A DNA stretch of 64,000 bases from Antennarius striatus. Its lineage: Eukaryota > Chordata > Actinopteri > Lophiiformes > Antennariidae. The stretch lies in the NCBI RefSeq assembly GCF_040054535.1, contig NC_090785.1, forward strand, positions 22,183,501-22,247,500, in the 5' to 3' direction. Below, one piece after another: positions 21,511 through 33,300 of the stretch (the first letter of the stretch is position 1; every line of letters begins with the position of its first letter). Both the position numbers and the translations under genes were made by a program. The notes below the pieces were generated by a model, which did no database searches, was not told the DNA's origin, and worked only from the letters and a program-made list of their open reading frames with translations.

Positions 21511-21978
21511 CTTGCCGTAGCATTGTTGTAGTATTTCATTAGATTAGTTTAGATATACTTTAATGATTCCAAACGTGGAAATTCACATGTTGCACAGCAT
21601 TCAGAAAAACAAACTGTTGTTGCGATAGTATGTTTCTGGGTTACAGATGTTGGAACACTGGGCTAACAGCCTTTTTGTTAGCCTTGTTAGCCTTGATTAT
21701 GGGTTTTGAAGCAGCTATTGGTCCCACATCCGCCCCATATATCCCCTCTCTCTGGGATTACTCGTGTAGTAGCATTCCATCAACTCCGTATTCTCCACTC
21801 TTGTCCATGTGTATCTTGTTCCAATAACCCATTTCTCATCAGATTGCCCTGGTTCCCTAGCAACTGACACAAACCTTGTTGACCTGGGTGACATCCGAGC
21901 TGGTATGGCTTTGTCATATTGTGTTTGCTCATATATGAGTGAAGGCTAGTCCAGCATTAAAGGTTTTGCCTACAGACT
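21511..21978. other. Intergenic, no feature recognised
   Basis: Contains 'gatatactttaatgattcc', which recurs at 44885-44905 beside GATA repeats, so it is likely a repeat end. No gene. Confidence 0.4.
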
Positions 21979-22323
21979 CTAACTGGATAGTGTTTGCCCT
22001 GACCTGGATTTGAACCTGCAGCCTCCTTCATTCTTAAACAAGTTTGGACATACAGTTTTATGCATACTCCGGTATTTAAATGAATCTTCTGCTCGGTCAA
22101 GAGGAGGGCCAGCTAAATATTGCTTCACCTCAACAACAGTATCTGCAGTAGCAGATGCTGTTTTTGATTGCCTTTGCATCTTCTGCACTGCTGTCCAGCA
22201 GCTTCCACAGGTTAATGTCTTCCTATTGAATGAAAACAGAAAGTGAACGTGTTTTACCTTATTCAGTAGCACCAGATCAAAATGCTCCCACACTTGAGGA
22301 TGCTTCCTGGATGGCTCCATCAC
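21979..22323 (-). pseudogene. hAT/BED-type transposase relic, internally deleted
   Basis: The frame starts MMEPSRKHPQVWEHFDLV, the start of a BED zinc finger. It then jumps to VVEVKQYLAGPPLDRAEDSF, which resembles the late part of ZBED-type hAT transposases (pattern EVxLYLxEPP). The catalytic core is missing. A related start occurs on the plus strand at 26379. Confidence 0.65.
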
Positions 22324-22611
22324 TCAAAAAGTCCAAAAGTCTGAATGTCAAACAATACTGATGTGTTGGCACAGACTATTCAGACACCTCATTTGGAATA
22401 TTTTACTCTATGGCGCCATCAAGAGGTCAATAAAATGTGCTACAATCTAGTTTCCACCTACAAAACAACTGATAGCACCACAGTGAAACAGTATTAAAAA
22501 TGGAATGGGAATGCAATTTTGTAACTTGTGATTAAATAAAAAGAATTAAAAACCAATATTTTTTATTGGTTTTCTATTAAAAAAAAGTATTTTTTCACTA
22601 AAGAGGCAGGA

Positions 22612-22830
22612 CTACGGCGGTTCTGCTTTTATATGAGGATTTCTGCTGCTTTGGGGAAGAAAATCCTCACAAGGCACAGATGAAGCTGGGATGGAAAGGT
22701 ACTTGACAACCAGTGTCAATACATTTGGAAAACAATTTCTTTGCTTTCTCCAGGACTGCAGTGGATCTTCTTTTCCACCCATGTTTGGTTCTTCCAGGTT
22801 TTTTCTGTACGTCGATTGTTGCATTTACTG
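22612..22830 (-). pseudogene. hAT dimerisation-domain fragment
   Basis: Contains KYLSIPASSVPCEDF. The hAT C-terminal pattern is KYLxIPASSVPSERVFS. It ends soon after, so it is a fragment. In minus-strand reading order it lies upstream of the BED fragment at 22323, so the two are rearranged or come from separate insertions. Confidence 0.6.
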
Positions 22831-23141
22831 TCAGTGATGTAGATGTTGGGGTTTTGATTTGCAAATGTATTGGACATCTGAATGAACATTTCTAGGCTAG
22901 TTCCATCTTTTAAACACTCGCTAATAACTAACCAAAGACCAACCAACCCAAACACAAGATGGACGAATGAAATCCATTGGGTTTTGCTGGGCCTTATATT
23001 TCAAATGATATGTGGATCACGTGCCAAACCAGCAAACCACTCTGTGAATCTGTCATGTGGTGCTTCAGGAAGGTCTGAACGTCATCGCTTATGTCATCAA
23101 ACCACGATCCAAACCGCACTTCGCCTGGATTTTTGCTGATT

Positions 23142-23179
23142 ATTTGACACACGCTTCGAAGTCGAAGCATGTGTCAAAT
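23142..23179. repeat. Long inverted repeat (18-bp arms, 2-bp loop)
   Basis: The arms ATTTGACACACGCTTCGA and TCGAAGCATGTGTCAAAT pair with one mismatch. The same 'cgcttcga' motif recurs at 23211-23218. Confidence 0.85.
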
Positions 23180-23289
23180 GCTTTGGCTTCGAATTGAAGT
23201 GTGTGACTCACGCTTCGATACAAAGATTTGATGACAAGTGGACCAGGGCCGACTGACTGCAAACAGATCGCCTGGCCGCTGGAGAACCC

Positions 23290-23720
23290 AGTTTCTGTAG
23301 TACATGCTGAGCAAGCCCACCAAGTATGGCATACAGATCTTCTGGGTTTGTGATGCACGTAGCCCATATGCAGTTGATGGGATCGTGTACCTACGGAGAC
23401 AACTAGGGGAAAATGTCCAGAAGAATCTGGGGGAAAGCATTGTCTGTCAGTTGTGCAGTGGATTGAGACACAGGTCGAAGCATCACCACTGACAACTTCT
23501 TCACCAGCGTCCCTCAGGCAGAGCATCTCCTGGAGGACAGTCTGACTGTTGTGGGAACTTTGTGACAGAACAAGTCGGACATTCCTCCGGTCATGAAGGC
23601 TTCTAGGTCCAGAGCAGTCCACAGCACCAATTTTGGGTTCAGTGGCAACATGACCATGATCAGCTATGTAAGAAAGAAGGGGAAGACTGTTCTGCTGCTT
23701 AGCACAATGCACCACAGGAC
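23290..23720 (+). pseudogene. piggyBac-type transposase relic
   Basis: The frame at 23304 reads KYGIQIFWVCDARSPYAVDG, then after a shift TTDNFFTSVPQAEHLL, and then NKSDIPPVMKASRSR with STNFGFSGNMTMISYVRKKG. These correspond to the middle and catalytic segments of PGBD-like piggyBac transposases (family pattern KYGIKI..CDA, DNFFTS, and R.VHST.F.F). An in-frame stop (GTL*QNKSD) and frame changes show it is dead. Terminal repeats were not found. Confidence 0.75.
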
Positions 23721-23799
23721 GGTGATAGTTTGGTGTGACCTTTGACCTAGACCTGTCAAAATCAAGTTTGACAGGAAGGTGCACCTTATACTCTCTCTG

Positions 23800-24029
23800 A
23801 TGGGCGTAGTGTGACTGTTTTAAAAAGTGTGAACATAAGAAAAGTCCAGAATAACTTGGGTGGCCGTTTGCTTACTGTCTGTGCAGAAGAACTAGGCCAT
23901 ATTTTTAATTTCATTTGCCACTTGGCCCTGAGGTCCTCATTGACTTCATGCATGTGGCCAAAACCTCTTTTGTCTTTTGTCATCTGAGAAACTTGTTAAG
24001 GAAAAGCTCTTGGCAAAAATAGTGTTACC
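23800..24029. other. No feature recognised
   Basis: Possibly the non-coding end of the piggyBac relic. Nothing decisive is seen. Confidence 0.3.
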
Positions 24030-24380
24030 TTGACCCTCCGCAATTTGCATACAGGGCCAAGAGAGAGGTGTCTGACACTAACATCACCCGCTTTGAAAAT
24101 TCTTTATAAAAGATCATGAGGTCAGCAAGAAACATGCTAAACTTCGATTCAGGTATTACTGGTTGGGTTCTTCATTTTCTCACAAATAGACTCCAGAAGG
24201 TAAATGGGAAAGTTTCTTGAGAATTACCATCAATCACAGGCTCACCCCAAGGTTGTACATCCTGTACACTAATGACTGTAGAGGCCAACCTGCCAGTAGA
24301 CACGTTATTAAATTTGCAGAGGATTCTGTTATTGTCTTCTCTGTGATGGTGAGGTCAGCCATGCACCAGTAGTAGATGAC
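24030..24380 (+). pseudogene. LINE reverse transcriptase relic (L2/CR1-like)
   Basis: The reading LDPPQFAYRAKREVSDTNI is followed after frame changes by LHFLTNRLQKV, SPQGC and IKFAEDSVIV, where EDS sits at the catalytic FADD position. The order matches L2/CR1-type reverse transcriptases (DPLQFAYR, TGSPQGCVLSPLLF, KFADDT). It is heavily mutated. Confidence 0.65.
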
Positions 24381-24790
24381 GTTGTTTCCTGCAGTGAGAT
24401 GGCATATGTTGGTATGGTAACCTTGGTGCTAGGCAGAAGAATGCCCTTAACAGTGTTGGGGAAGGGGGGCAGCAATATTTGGGAATTTCCCAGTTTGGAA
24501 TCATTAATGTATATCTTATCTAATCTTTTGCTTTTCAGCAGGAGATTTTAGGCCCCTTCAATCTAAGCATGGAGATCTTAACAGAAGAGTTTGGATAATA
24601 TAAGTTAAGGTGAGGTGAGAGCACGCAGCCCTGAGGGGAGTGAGTCAAGGCGTGCCAGAGGTTGGAGACCATGTTGTTGAACTAAAAATAACCGGTAGAA
24701 ATTTTCATTTATACCTACTTCTACGTATTGCACGCTCAATAATGGGAAGAGTAAGAGGTAGCGGTTGTTTCAGAAAAAGAAGAAGCTTTA
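24381..24790. other. Intergenic, no gene recognised
   Basis: Only chance ORFs. Confidence 0.4.
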
Positions 24791-24791
24791 T

Positions 24792-24819
24792 TCCGTTGTA
24801 TACAATTATACAACGGAAT
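24792..24819. repeat. Perfect hairpin, 12-bp arms
   Basis: TTCCGTTGTATA and TATACAACGGAA are separated by CAAT. No mismatch. Confidence 0.9.
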
Positions 24820-24884
24820 TACAAGATCAGATTGAGAGTTGGTCAGGCCGCTGCACCCTAAGCGTGCTTGCAACTGTTGGCCAA

Positions 24885-25072
24885 CATGACCTAAAGGGTC
24901 CTTACATGCATGTTTTTCATGATGTTGGTGGGAAACTGGAGAAAACCCATTCAGACACAGAGGGAACATGCAAACTCTAGACAGAAAGGCATTATTGGGA
25001 ATGGTGGGCTTTGAACCCATGACCTTCTTGCTGTGAGGCAACAGTGCTAACCGCTACACCACTGTGGCGTAG
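24885..25072 (+). repeat. Interspersed repeat, tail type
   Basis: It contains 'ctggagaaaaccc', 'ggaacatgcaaactc', 'ggctttgaacccatgacct' and 'gctaaccgctacaccactgtg'. These are the ordered blocks of a common fish repeat tail related to the end of 12590-12835. Confidence 0.6.
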
Positions 25073-26378
25073 TTAGCAGAGGACAGCTGTTAGTGATAAG
25101 TGGGAGGTGTGTTTGTCTGTGTGTGTGTGGGGGGGGGGGGTAGGATTGTGCTGCCTCTCATTTTTTACTTATTTAAATTTTTTAATTCTGTTGTTTTGGT
25201 AATTTAATTCTGTTAATTCGATTGTTTTTAATTCTGTTTTCGTCTTTGTTTCATTTTAATGTACATGCGTTGTGGTTTTGGGGTTATTATTACCTGCTGT
25301 ATTAACAATTGCCCAATTTGGGACGTGTAAATAAATAAACTAGAAACAAAGTTGACCACTCGTCCAGTTGACTTTACAACACAGATTTACAATGACTTGA
25401 ATTACTGAGAATGTTAAAAAAAATCACAGAAATGTTCAAATAGAAAATGATGAACGTTATCATCGGTGCAATCATTGAGAATCCACATGTACTAAGACGA
25501 ATTAGAGGCAGTTTATTTGAATAAGAAGTGGCACAGAAAAATTGACTGAACATGGAGCAACAGTAAGTGCAGCTCAAGCTTGCACTTGTCTACATGCTGT
25601 GTGCTTGGGCCATGCAGAGGAAGCACAAGAACAAGTGGTGATATGAAGTATGTGTTTGAATGCTCTGATAGGGACAGGGGAAGACAATTTTATAACCTCA
25701 ATCTCCTTAAAGCGTGAAGAGATGCACAATTTGTGGGCAATCAGTGAGAAAAATTAGTTGGAAACTGAAGTATCTCAAAGTATCGAGTTTATCTCCTTTC
25801 TCGGATAAGATTGGAAATCACATGTAAATTAATGAAGCGTTACAACTGAATACTGGCAGAAGGCAGCTCATCTGACATAAATCCTTAAATTATGTTCAGC
25901 CCTTAAACTCACAAACATGTTCAATCATGATAATTCATCCAAATTTGTTTAAAATCATAACCACAACTTCAGTTCAGGAACTATATCCATGAATGAAGAG
26001 TTGGAGCCTCAACGCAGCCTAAGCGCTTCATTCTCTAGGCAAATCGGATTTCCTTCCATGTCTGATTTTTAGGGATGACTGTTCACACTGTTTTTAGCAA
26101 GTGTCCAAATGGGACTGTTCAGACTCCAAACATGATATGTGATATCAATCTGGATGTGCTAAAAATTGGATGTAGGCGACTAGTCTGAGGAAGGCTTAAG
26201 CACTTCATTCACCAGGTGAACCAGTTTAGTGGTTCAGATCAATGAAACACTGTTGGGTCCCAGATGTGTTAAAAGCAATGAAACATCACGGGGTGCTGCT
26301 TATCATGTCACTACCCTCTGGATTGATCATATTAGGGTTCGGGTTGCTGACAGTTTGCTTTCCAATTACTTTGCAATG
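25073..26378. other. Intergenic, no gene recognised
   Basis: AT-rich, with a poly-G run at about 25129-25140. No conserved frame seen. Confidence 0.5.
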
Positions 26379-26640
26379 GAACCAACCAGAAAGAGATCTC
26401 AAGTCTGGGAACACTTAGAACTGGTGCTGCAGAACAAAGACTTTGATTTCTAAGAAACTTATTTTATAGCTCTGTTGCTCAAACAGTAGAAAGTAATAAA
26501 CCACACACATATAGTTTTTAATTTGCAGGTGAAGTGTTTGCTTTGTTCCAACACCTGACTTACAGTAACAACACGTCATCAATGAGACGTTACCGATCCA
26601 GACGTGAGAACGAAGCCGGTGGTGCGGAATCAAGACTTTT
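26379..26640 (+). pseudogene. BED zinc-finger fragment of hAT/ZBED type
   Basis: 'MEPTRKRSQVWEHLELVLQN' is followed, after an intron-like or inserted stretch with 'ttgcag' at about 26524-26529, by VKCLLCSNT, which contains the first zinc-binding CxxC pair. After a one-base shift comes LTYSNNTSSMRRYRSR. The order VWEHF, KCLLC, NTSSMxRH matches a BED finger. It is broken by the shift and lacks the catalytic domain. Confidence 0.6.
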
Positions 26641-27362
26641 ATTTCACAACATAGACCTTTTTTTTCCAGTGGCCCTAATCCTCCTATGTAACTCACACAC
26701 GAAAACACACATGTATGTATTTAAATTACATAGACATGCATTAACATGTAGTCTATATATCTTATTACTTTAGTAAACCCTGCAAGGATCAATAATCATA
26801 AATAAATTTCCCATAATATATAGCTACAATATAGCAAGCAAGGATCAACACATTAAACTATACTGTATTTGGTTTTATTGAGAAAATATATGCAATACAG
26901 GAAACGTCAAAGCGCTGCTTTCTGGCCTCATCGATCGTTGTGTGGCTGCAGTACAGACAGCCTACCACAGGGGGCGCTCACGTTCCCAATGAATGAGCGG
27001 AGAAGAATGAAACGGTTTTCGGAACAATTGTCCCGAAGGGTTCGAAGCCCCATGGGGCCACATTCAGACATCACTACCGGGGCCCCTACTGCGCTCAAAT
27101 TGGTGGGTGTGCACCGCTTCTAGAGAATCACTGGTCTAGTCTAGTGTTTATATGTTTTTCTTTTGATTAAAAAAAAAGACTATTTACTTCCGGGTTATTT
27201 CTTTACCCAGGAAGTTGCACATCCCGCTGCTTCCTGTCATGTGATCAGTTCGATTGTTTGGGGACGCGCGTCTTTCAGTGTTGGCGGGTATCTGCAGACG
27301 GAGGGCCGCGTCCGAGGATCTCTCTGGATTCTTCTGAGTTCCTGGTGTTGTTTCCGTTCAGA

Positions 27363-30300
27363 ATGTCAGACCGGCGCAGAGACGGAGGACCGGACGTCTG
27401 GTGAGTGTCGTGTCTCACGTCTCATCGGTTCTTTCCCTGCTGGAACGACTATTTCGCTGTTTTTGGTGTTTTGAAATGGACACCCCACACCTTGGAATGG
27501 AAACCTACGCGGTTCGATTCCGGGATGACTATTGACTATTCCGGATTTAAACTACCTAACTTCAGTGTTATTCTACCCGTAACGTGTCCTAAAGTGTTAT
27601 TAGGAAAGATAAAAGTTTTGAAAAGTCAAACAATTGTATGGATTTCAAAAACCATTCAGCTAGCTCTACCTCCAATCGAAGGTGTAATACGGAAATTAGA
27701 AAGCCTCGTTTGGGTTCCTTAAACACAGGAGCTGGGGCCCCTCAGTGGAAATATAACTAAATCACTTTAAAGGGTGTTGAACATCCCACTTCCTGATAAT
27801 CAGTGGATTGTAACCGGTTTTTGGCGTGAATTAAGAATGTAATTTTTGAGTTGTGATTTAGGAGCCCAAAGGACCATGGGATTGTCCAAGTTTAAAAAGT
27901 CTTGAACGCTGATACACATTTTTTTTTAATCATGTAAAGACAAGTTATGGAATGTCAACATTGATATTTGAATAATACTGTGTTGACAAATGTAGTTCAG
28001 TCTTTCCTTTAGAATTTTTTTAGGCCACTATAAAAAAAAAGGAGAGGCGTGCGTAATGGCAAATGGATGCTGATGGCACAGCAGTCGGTCTAGGTTAGTT
28101 TTTGATTTGACTTAAAGCCGTTGTGAGGAGAAGGTGGCTAAATTCCGTGCATTTATTTATTGTATAAAAATAACTGACTTAACAATACTTGTGATTTATT
28201 GGCACACAATGTGTGTGGTTGGCTGCTGCCCTACATTCTTCTGGGCATCATTTGAAGGGCTTTGTGACAAGAAGACTAATTAGAGAAATCATCAAGGAGA
28301 TTCTCAAATGCTGTTCCTGAAAACTGTTCCAGAGGTCTGTCTTCACCAACCAAAGGATTAAAGCTTTATTAGTCCCCTGTAGGGGGAATCGTTTCCCCAC
28401 TCTTGTTGTCAGCACTCATTACACACACAACCTGATCAAAATTTTAAGACCCACTGAAAAATTGCAAGAATTCACATTTTTGTCCTTTCGGATCTAAACA
28501 AGGTTCTAAGTAGTGCTTCAAAAAACATGAGTAAGCAATTTATAGAACACAACCATTAAACTCAATTCAGGACACCGATGCTCAGATCTTAGACAGGAAG
28601 ACAAATGGTTTAAGAGAGGAGTGAAAGAAGCCATCTCTGAAGGAGGGGGGGGTCTGCGACATCACCTTTCGCCCATTTACAATCACGTCTTTTCAAAACT
28701 CCAAAAAGACTGTCTCAGCAGATTCACCCAGGTGATGCATCTCATGCTAATGACCCTCATTCGTTAACAAAGGCTCGGTGAAACTCACAGATGACCCCCT
28801 TTGACACTCCCTGGAACCCCCATCAACTGTCGTTGAGGAGCCAGACAGGTTTCAATGACCACACCCACCCAACAGAACCCGGAACTATCTTGCTGTGAGG
28901 CGACGGCGCTCCCCACTCTGTCACCGTGTCGCCCACGCGTAAAGTTTTTATTTAAACACAACCTACTGAGAAATCACTGTTTTCCCAGGTATTTATTTAC
29001 ATCTAGTTTGAACACAGTATTCGGGAGGTGTGTCCAGGTTAACTCATGCTGCATTGGTCATCCCCTGTTGTCCTCAAGTGCACATAAAACGTTCCCTGTC
29101 GTCAGCCTCATGGTTGTTTTGTGGATGGTTATTGACTAAACACAAAACACTCATTTGTGACCTGTTACTCATGTAAGTCTGTAAGTCAGGGGGTCAAACT
29201 GTAAGTCAGGGGGTCAAACTCTTTTTCATCGAGGGCCACATCAGCATCATGGCTGTCCTCAAACGGCCAAATGTAACTTATAAATGTAGCTAAATGTAAC
29301 TTGATGTAAAGTAAAATAAAGGAAACTACTCCTTAATGTTAAATAACTGAATTTATTACTTATCCAAGTTACAAATGTTACAGTTGGACAGAAAAAAGTG
29401 TTTCTCTGTTCTAACATAAATCATTTTAATCTGTCAGGTTATTAAACCCACAGAACTCCATCAATCAAGGATCAAACTATCAATGAATAAAGAAAGATAA
29501 CATCAGACACAAGTTAGGACGTTAACTTTGTTTAAAACATTTCTTCCAAATCAAATCACACTTTCGACCTATTTATTTTCAGACATGTTACTTTTAGACC
29601 TTTGATGCTCTCGAGGGCCACATTGGTCCCGCGGGCCTCGACTTTGACATGTGCTGTAAGTGGATCACACAGTAGAGTTTGAAGAGCAGGTCTACATTCT
29701 AACACACCCTCGAGTTCTCGGTGAAAAAGTTTCTTCATTTTCTAAAGGATTGGGAAAAAGAGTCTTAAAGTTTTTCAGCTTGTGTCAGTTCAACAATTTT
29801 ACGACTTGTGGGTGTCGATTCACCTTCATCCTGGATTCAAGAATAATGTTAAAATACAATGATGGCTGATATGTTGTGGTTACCCTGGTTAGAGTTGGGT
29901 CACTATGTCAGCATAATAAAACTACCCATTCCCACAATTGACAGACATTTACAATCAAAGTCTAAAAGCAGTTAATCTAGTGGGATTTTTTTCTGTATTT
30001 CTGAATAAGTAATATCAGATTGACGGTAATAAATACTCTGTATGTGCCTTCATTCAGGAGGAAGAATTTTATAGTGAGGTAGTTTTGAGCGATGGAGAAG
30101 AGGACTAGTCTTCAAGAGTCACAGTTAAAAACTGTCATACAGAGATCTGTTAAAGTGTGTCACACTGTCCACTTTGTGTTCTGGGCCGGGTTCTTCACAT
30201 TTTTGCTTGATGCTGACATAAAACAATGCTCAAAGGAATATATGTAAAAGCAGAAGCAAAGAAATTAGGCTGTTTCCCAACTTTACAAGGTAACAGGATC

Positions 30301-33300
30301 ACAAGTTCATTGGGTTAGCAATTCTATTTCTTAAATCCTGTTGCCAGCAAGCTTTGCAGCTTCAAAGTTTGATTTGAGACCTTGAGAATTGGCAGTGAGG
30401 AATATTACGGTTCTTTTGTTAACAAATGGTTGCGTTGGTTTTGTTTGTTTTGTTCAGGAATTGTGAAGGTAAAGACAAGATTGTATACATTACATAAACT
30501 TGAAAATGGATGAATTTGACCCAAAATTGTTATTAACAAGTTGTAGATATCTTCATTCACAGACATGAGATATGTATAAGATGGAATGATTAAATCCAGT
30601 TCTTCACTGTGTACTGTTTCATAGTTACGGCCCGTCTCAGTGGTCCTACCGCAGGAAGAGGGGCATCGATGGAAACCTCCGGCCCAACAGAAAATCAGAT
30701 GACAATGAAAGAAACAGTGGCTCCAATGACGACAGCTCCAGCCAGTCTGATGTCAGGCATTCCAGGTAAACACAAGCAATGTAATGTTATTTAATCAGGT
30801 TTGTTTTAATTAGAAGGCAGTAAGATTTTATTGTCAAATAGACTCACCGGCCACTTTATTAGGGACACCTTCCTAGTAGCAGGTTGAGTACCAGGTCCTC
30901 AGTTTGGTTCACTTTGACATGAGAGAATGAGAAGCCTCAAAAGCCCCTAGGTTAAAACAATATTACAACCAATAGACATGCAGACAGTTCCTGTTCATTA
31001 TTGATTATAAGTTACAGAAACAGCAATAAAGTATGAAAAGAAACGTATAAGTCACGAGTACACATGAAGAACGTCTTTACTATGCAGGTGACACATGGGT
31101 CTCAGCTGATGTGTCCTTCTGCCCCCTAGTGGTGGTGTCCTGAAGCACAGCTCGTGTCTCAGATTGACACTCGGATCGCAGACAAAAATATGGACCGAGA
31201 TCAAAGTACTACTGTAATGTGATTGAGGAATAATGTTAATTGAAATCGCTTTTGACTATTAAAAGAAAAACTGATTTTTACAGACAAATCACAATACAGA
31301 ATTTGACAGTTTAGGTATCAAAAGAAAATACAGCCAGAATGTCATAAGCAGTGATCTTCCCACTCCGTTTAGTAACTGGGAAAGACAAATAAATGAAGAT
31401 TAATGATTACATACAAAAAAAGTCTATTCTTACACAAACAAACTAAGCTTTGCAAACCACTGTAAGACACAGGATGACTGTATTTCAGGTCAGGGAACCA
31501 GACTTTATAAAGATCTGTTGTTGAACAATGAGGCGTGTCTGCAGTTCATTCCTTGAGGCAATGTAGTTTTCCTAAAAGAGCAAAATGTTTTTATGGAAGC
31601 AAAAGTGAATAATTTAAACAATGTTTGCTATTAGAATAATGAATACCTGGGAGGTCTAGCACACAATGCAGAGGATCCAGTGGTATTGGAACACCTAACA
31701 GTACAGCTTATTCACAAAATCTCATCAGCAGTACTGTCACCCCCCCATGACCAACAGCAATGTCTGGAGTGACTGGTCTCAGAATTACATTTCTAGCAAG
31801 GAGAAGTGTTGGAATAGATATAAATGAGTTAGCGATGTGGAAATAGCCTGAGCCCACACCCATCACTGGACTTGCACCAGGAGCTAGTATGACTAAGCCA
31901 CTGTGGCTCAGTTAAAAGAATTGAGTAAGCCAAAAAAAGCCACACTCTGTGCCCAAGACAGTGGTGCAGAGCGCGGACGACCAACGCTCCGTGTGGGGGG
32001 GTCCGGGGGTCATCCCCCGGGAAATGTTTTAGAAAATGGGGTTGTTTTCCTGCATTCTGAGGGCAAAACTTCTGTTCAGTTTACCTACAATACACTAAAG
32101 TCAACAGTTGAAGCTGAACTCTCTTTATTTCTGTCCTACTTTATGCAGGAATGAATGTGAGATTCAACCATTGAAAACTTCATTCACTCTGTGAAGATAC
32201 AGTCATACAAAATATTACTCAATGTTTACCTGTTAGTTTTACTGAGACTCGAAGACATTTTAACTTTGACCACCACCAACACCATTGGTATGCCATAGTT
32301 CGTTTTTTTTAATTCAATAACATGATTTTTCATTTCAATTTAAAAAGGCATGAAAAACATCAAGTGAGGTGAAAACACATTTACATGCATCGCTGGTTAT
32401 TCCTGCCGGTCATAGGGAACAAAAGTCTAAGACTACAAACAAGTATTGATAATATCTTTCATTGACCTTCTGATCGGTCTGTCACCACTCCCCCCCCTCT
32501 CAGCATTCACCATTTGTTTATTAATGAGGACTTTAACACAAACTCTACTATAAAACACTGGATTCTTTTGATCGATCGTCCTCGCCTTGTCGTACACCAA
32601 TTCGCGGGTTCAGCTTGTAAAAAAACAATATTTTGTTTTTCATTGGACGAGAGGAGGTCATGACCCGAGTGCATATTTAATGTTTGGGAGCGTTCGGGTC
32701 ACTTCGGCTATTTCCGTTGGCATGCTTCGGCTAAATTCCATCGGCATGCGGAAATAGCGGCGCTATTTTCACTAGCGCCACTCGCTAAAGGAAATTGTGG
32801 AAATAGCGAGCGCCGCTAGCGAGCGAAAAAGTTGTAAGTTTTAGCCTTTTTTCTGTAAAAATAAGAACGCGTCTGTGGCTACACAGTCTGAAAACCTTGT
32901 AGCCAATATGGAATTTACTTCGCCTATGGCGTAGTGGTGAATGGCTAGCGCAAGCCCAGCATCAGGAGAAGTGGTCGAGTGTGATTCCTGGGCCTGTTCA
33001 GTGGCGTGGTACAGAGACTTTATTAGGACTGATTGGACACTTTTTAAATCAAAAATATGCCAAAATAAACTAAATTTTAAATTTCATGTATGAATTGGTT
33101 GACAAAATATCGGAATGAGAGGTCTTTGTTGGTCCTGGGGACAGGAATTTCAGGAGCCGGATGGCTTCTACCCGTCAGCCCTTTTTTGAATTTGGATGAC
33201 GTTGCGAATGTGATGAAGGTGTGAAGTCTGTTGTAATAACGTGTCAGAAAAGAAATCCCACTGAATAAGTAAATACCAATAAATAAGGTGTGAAGTGTCT

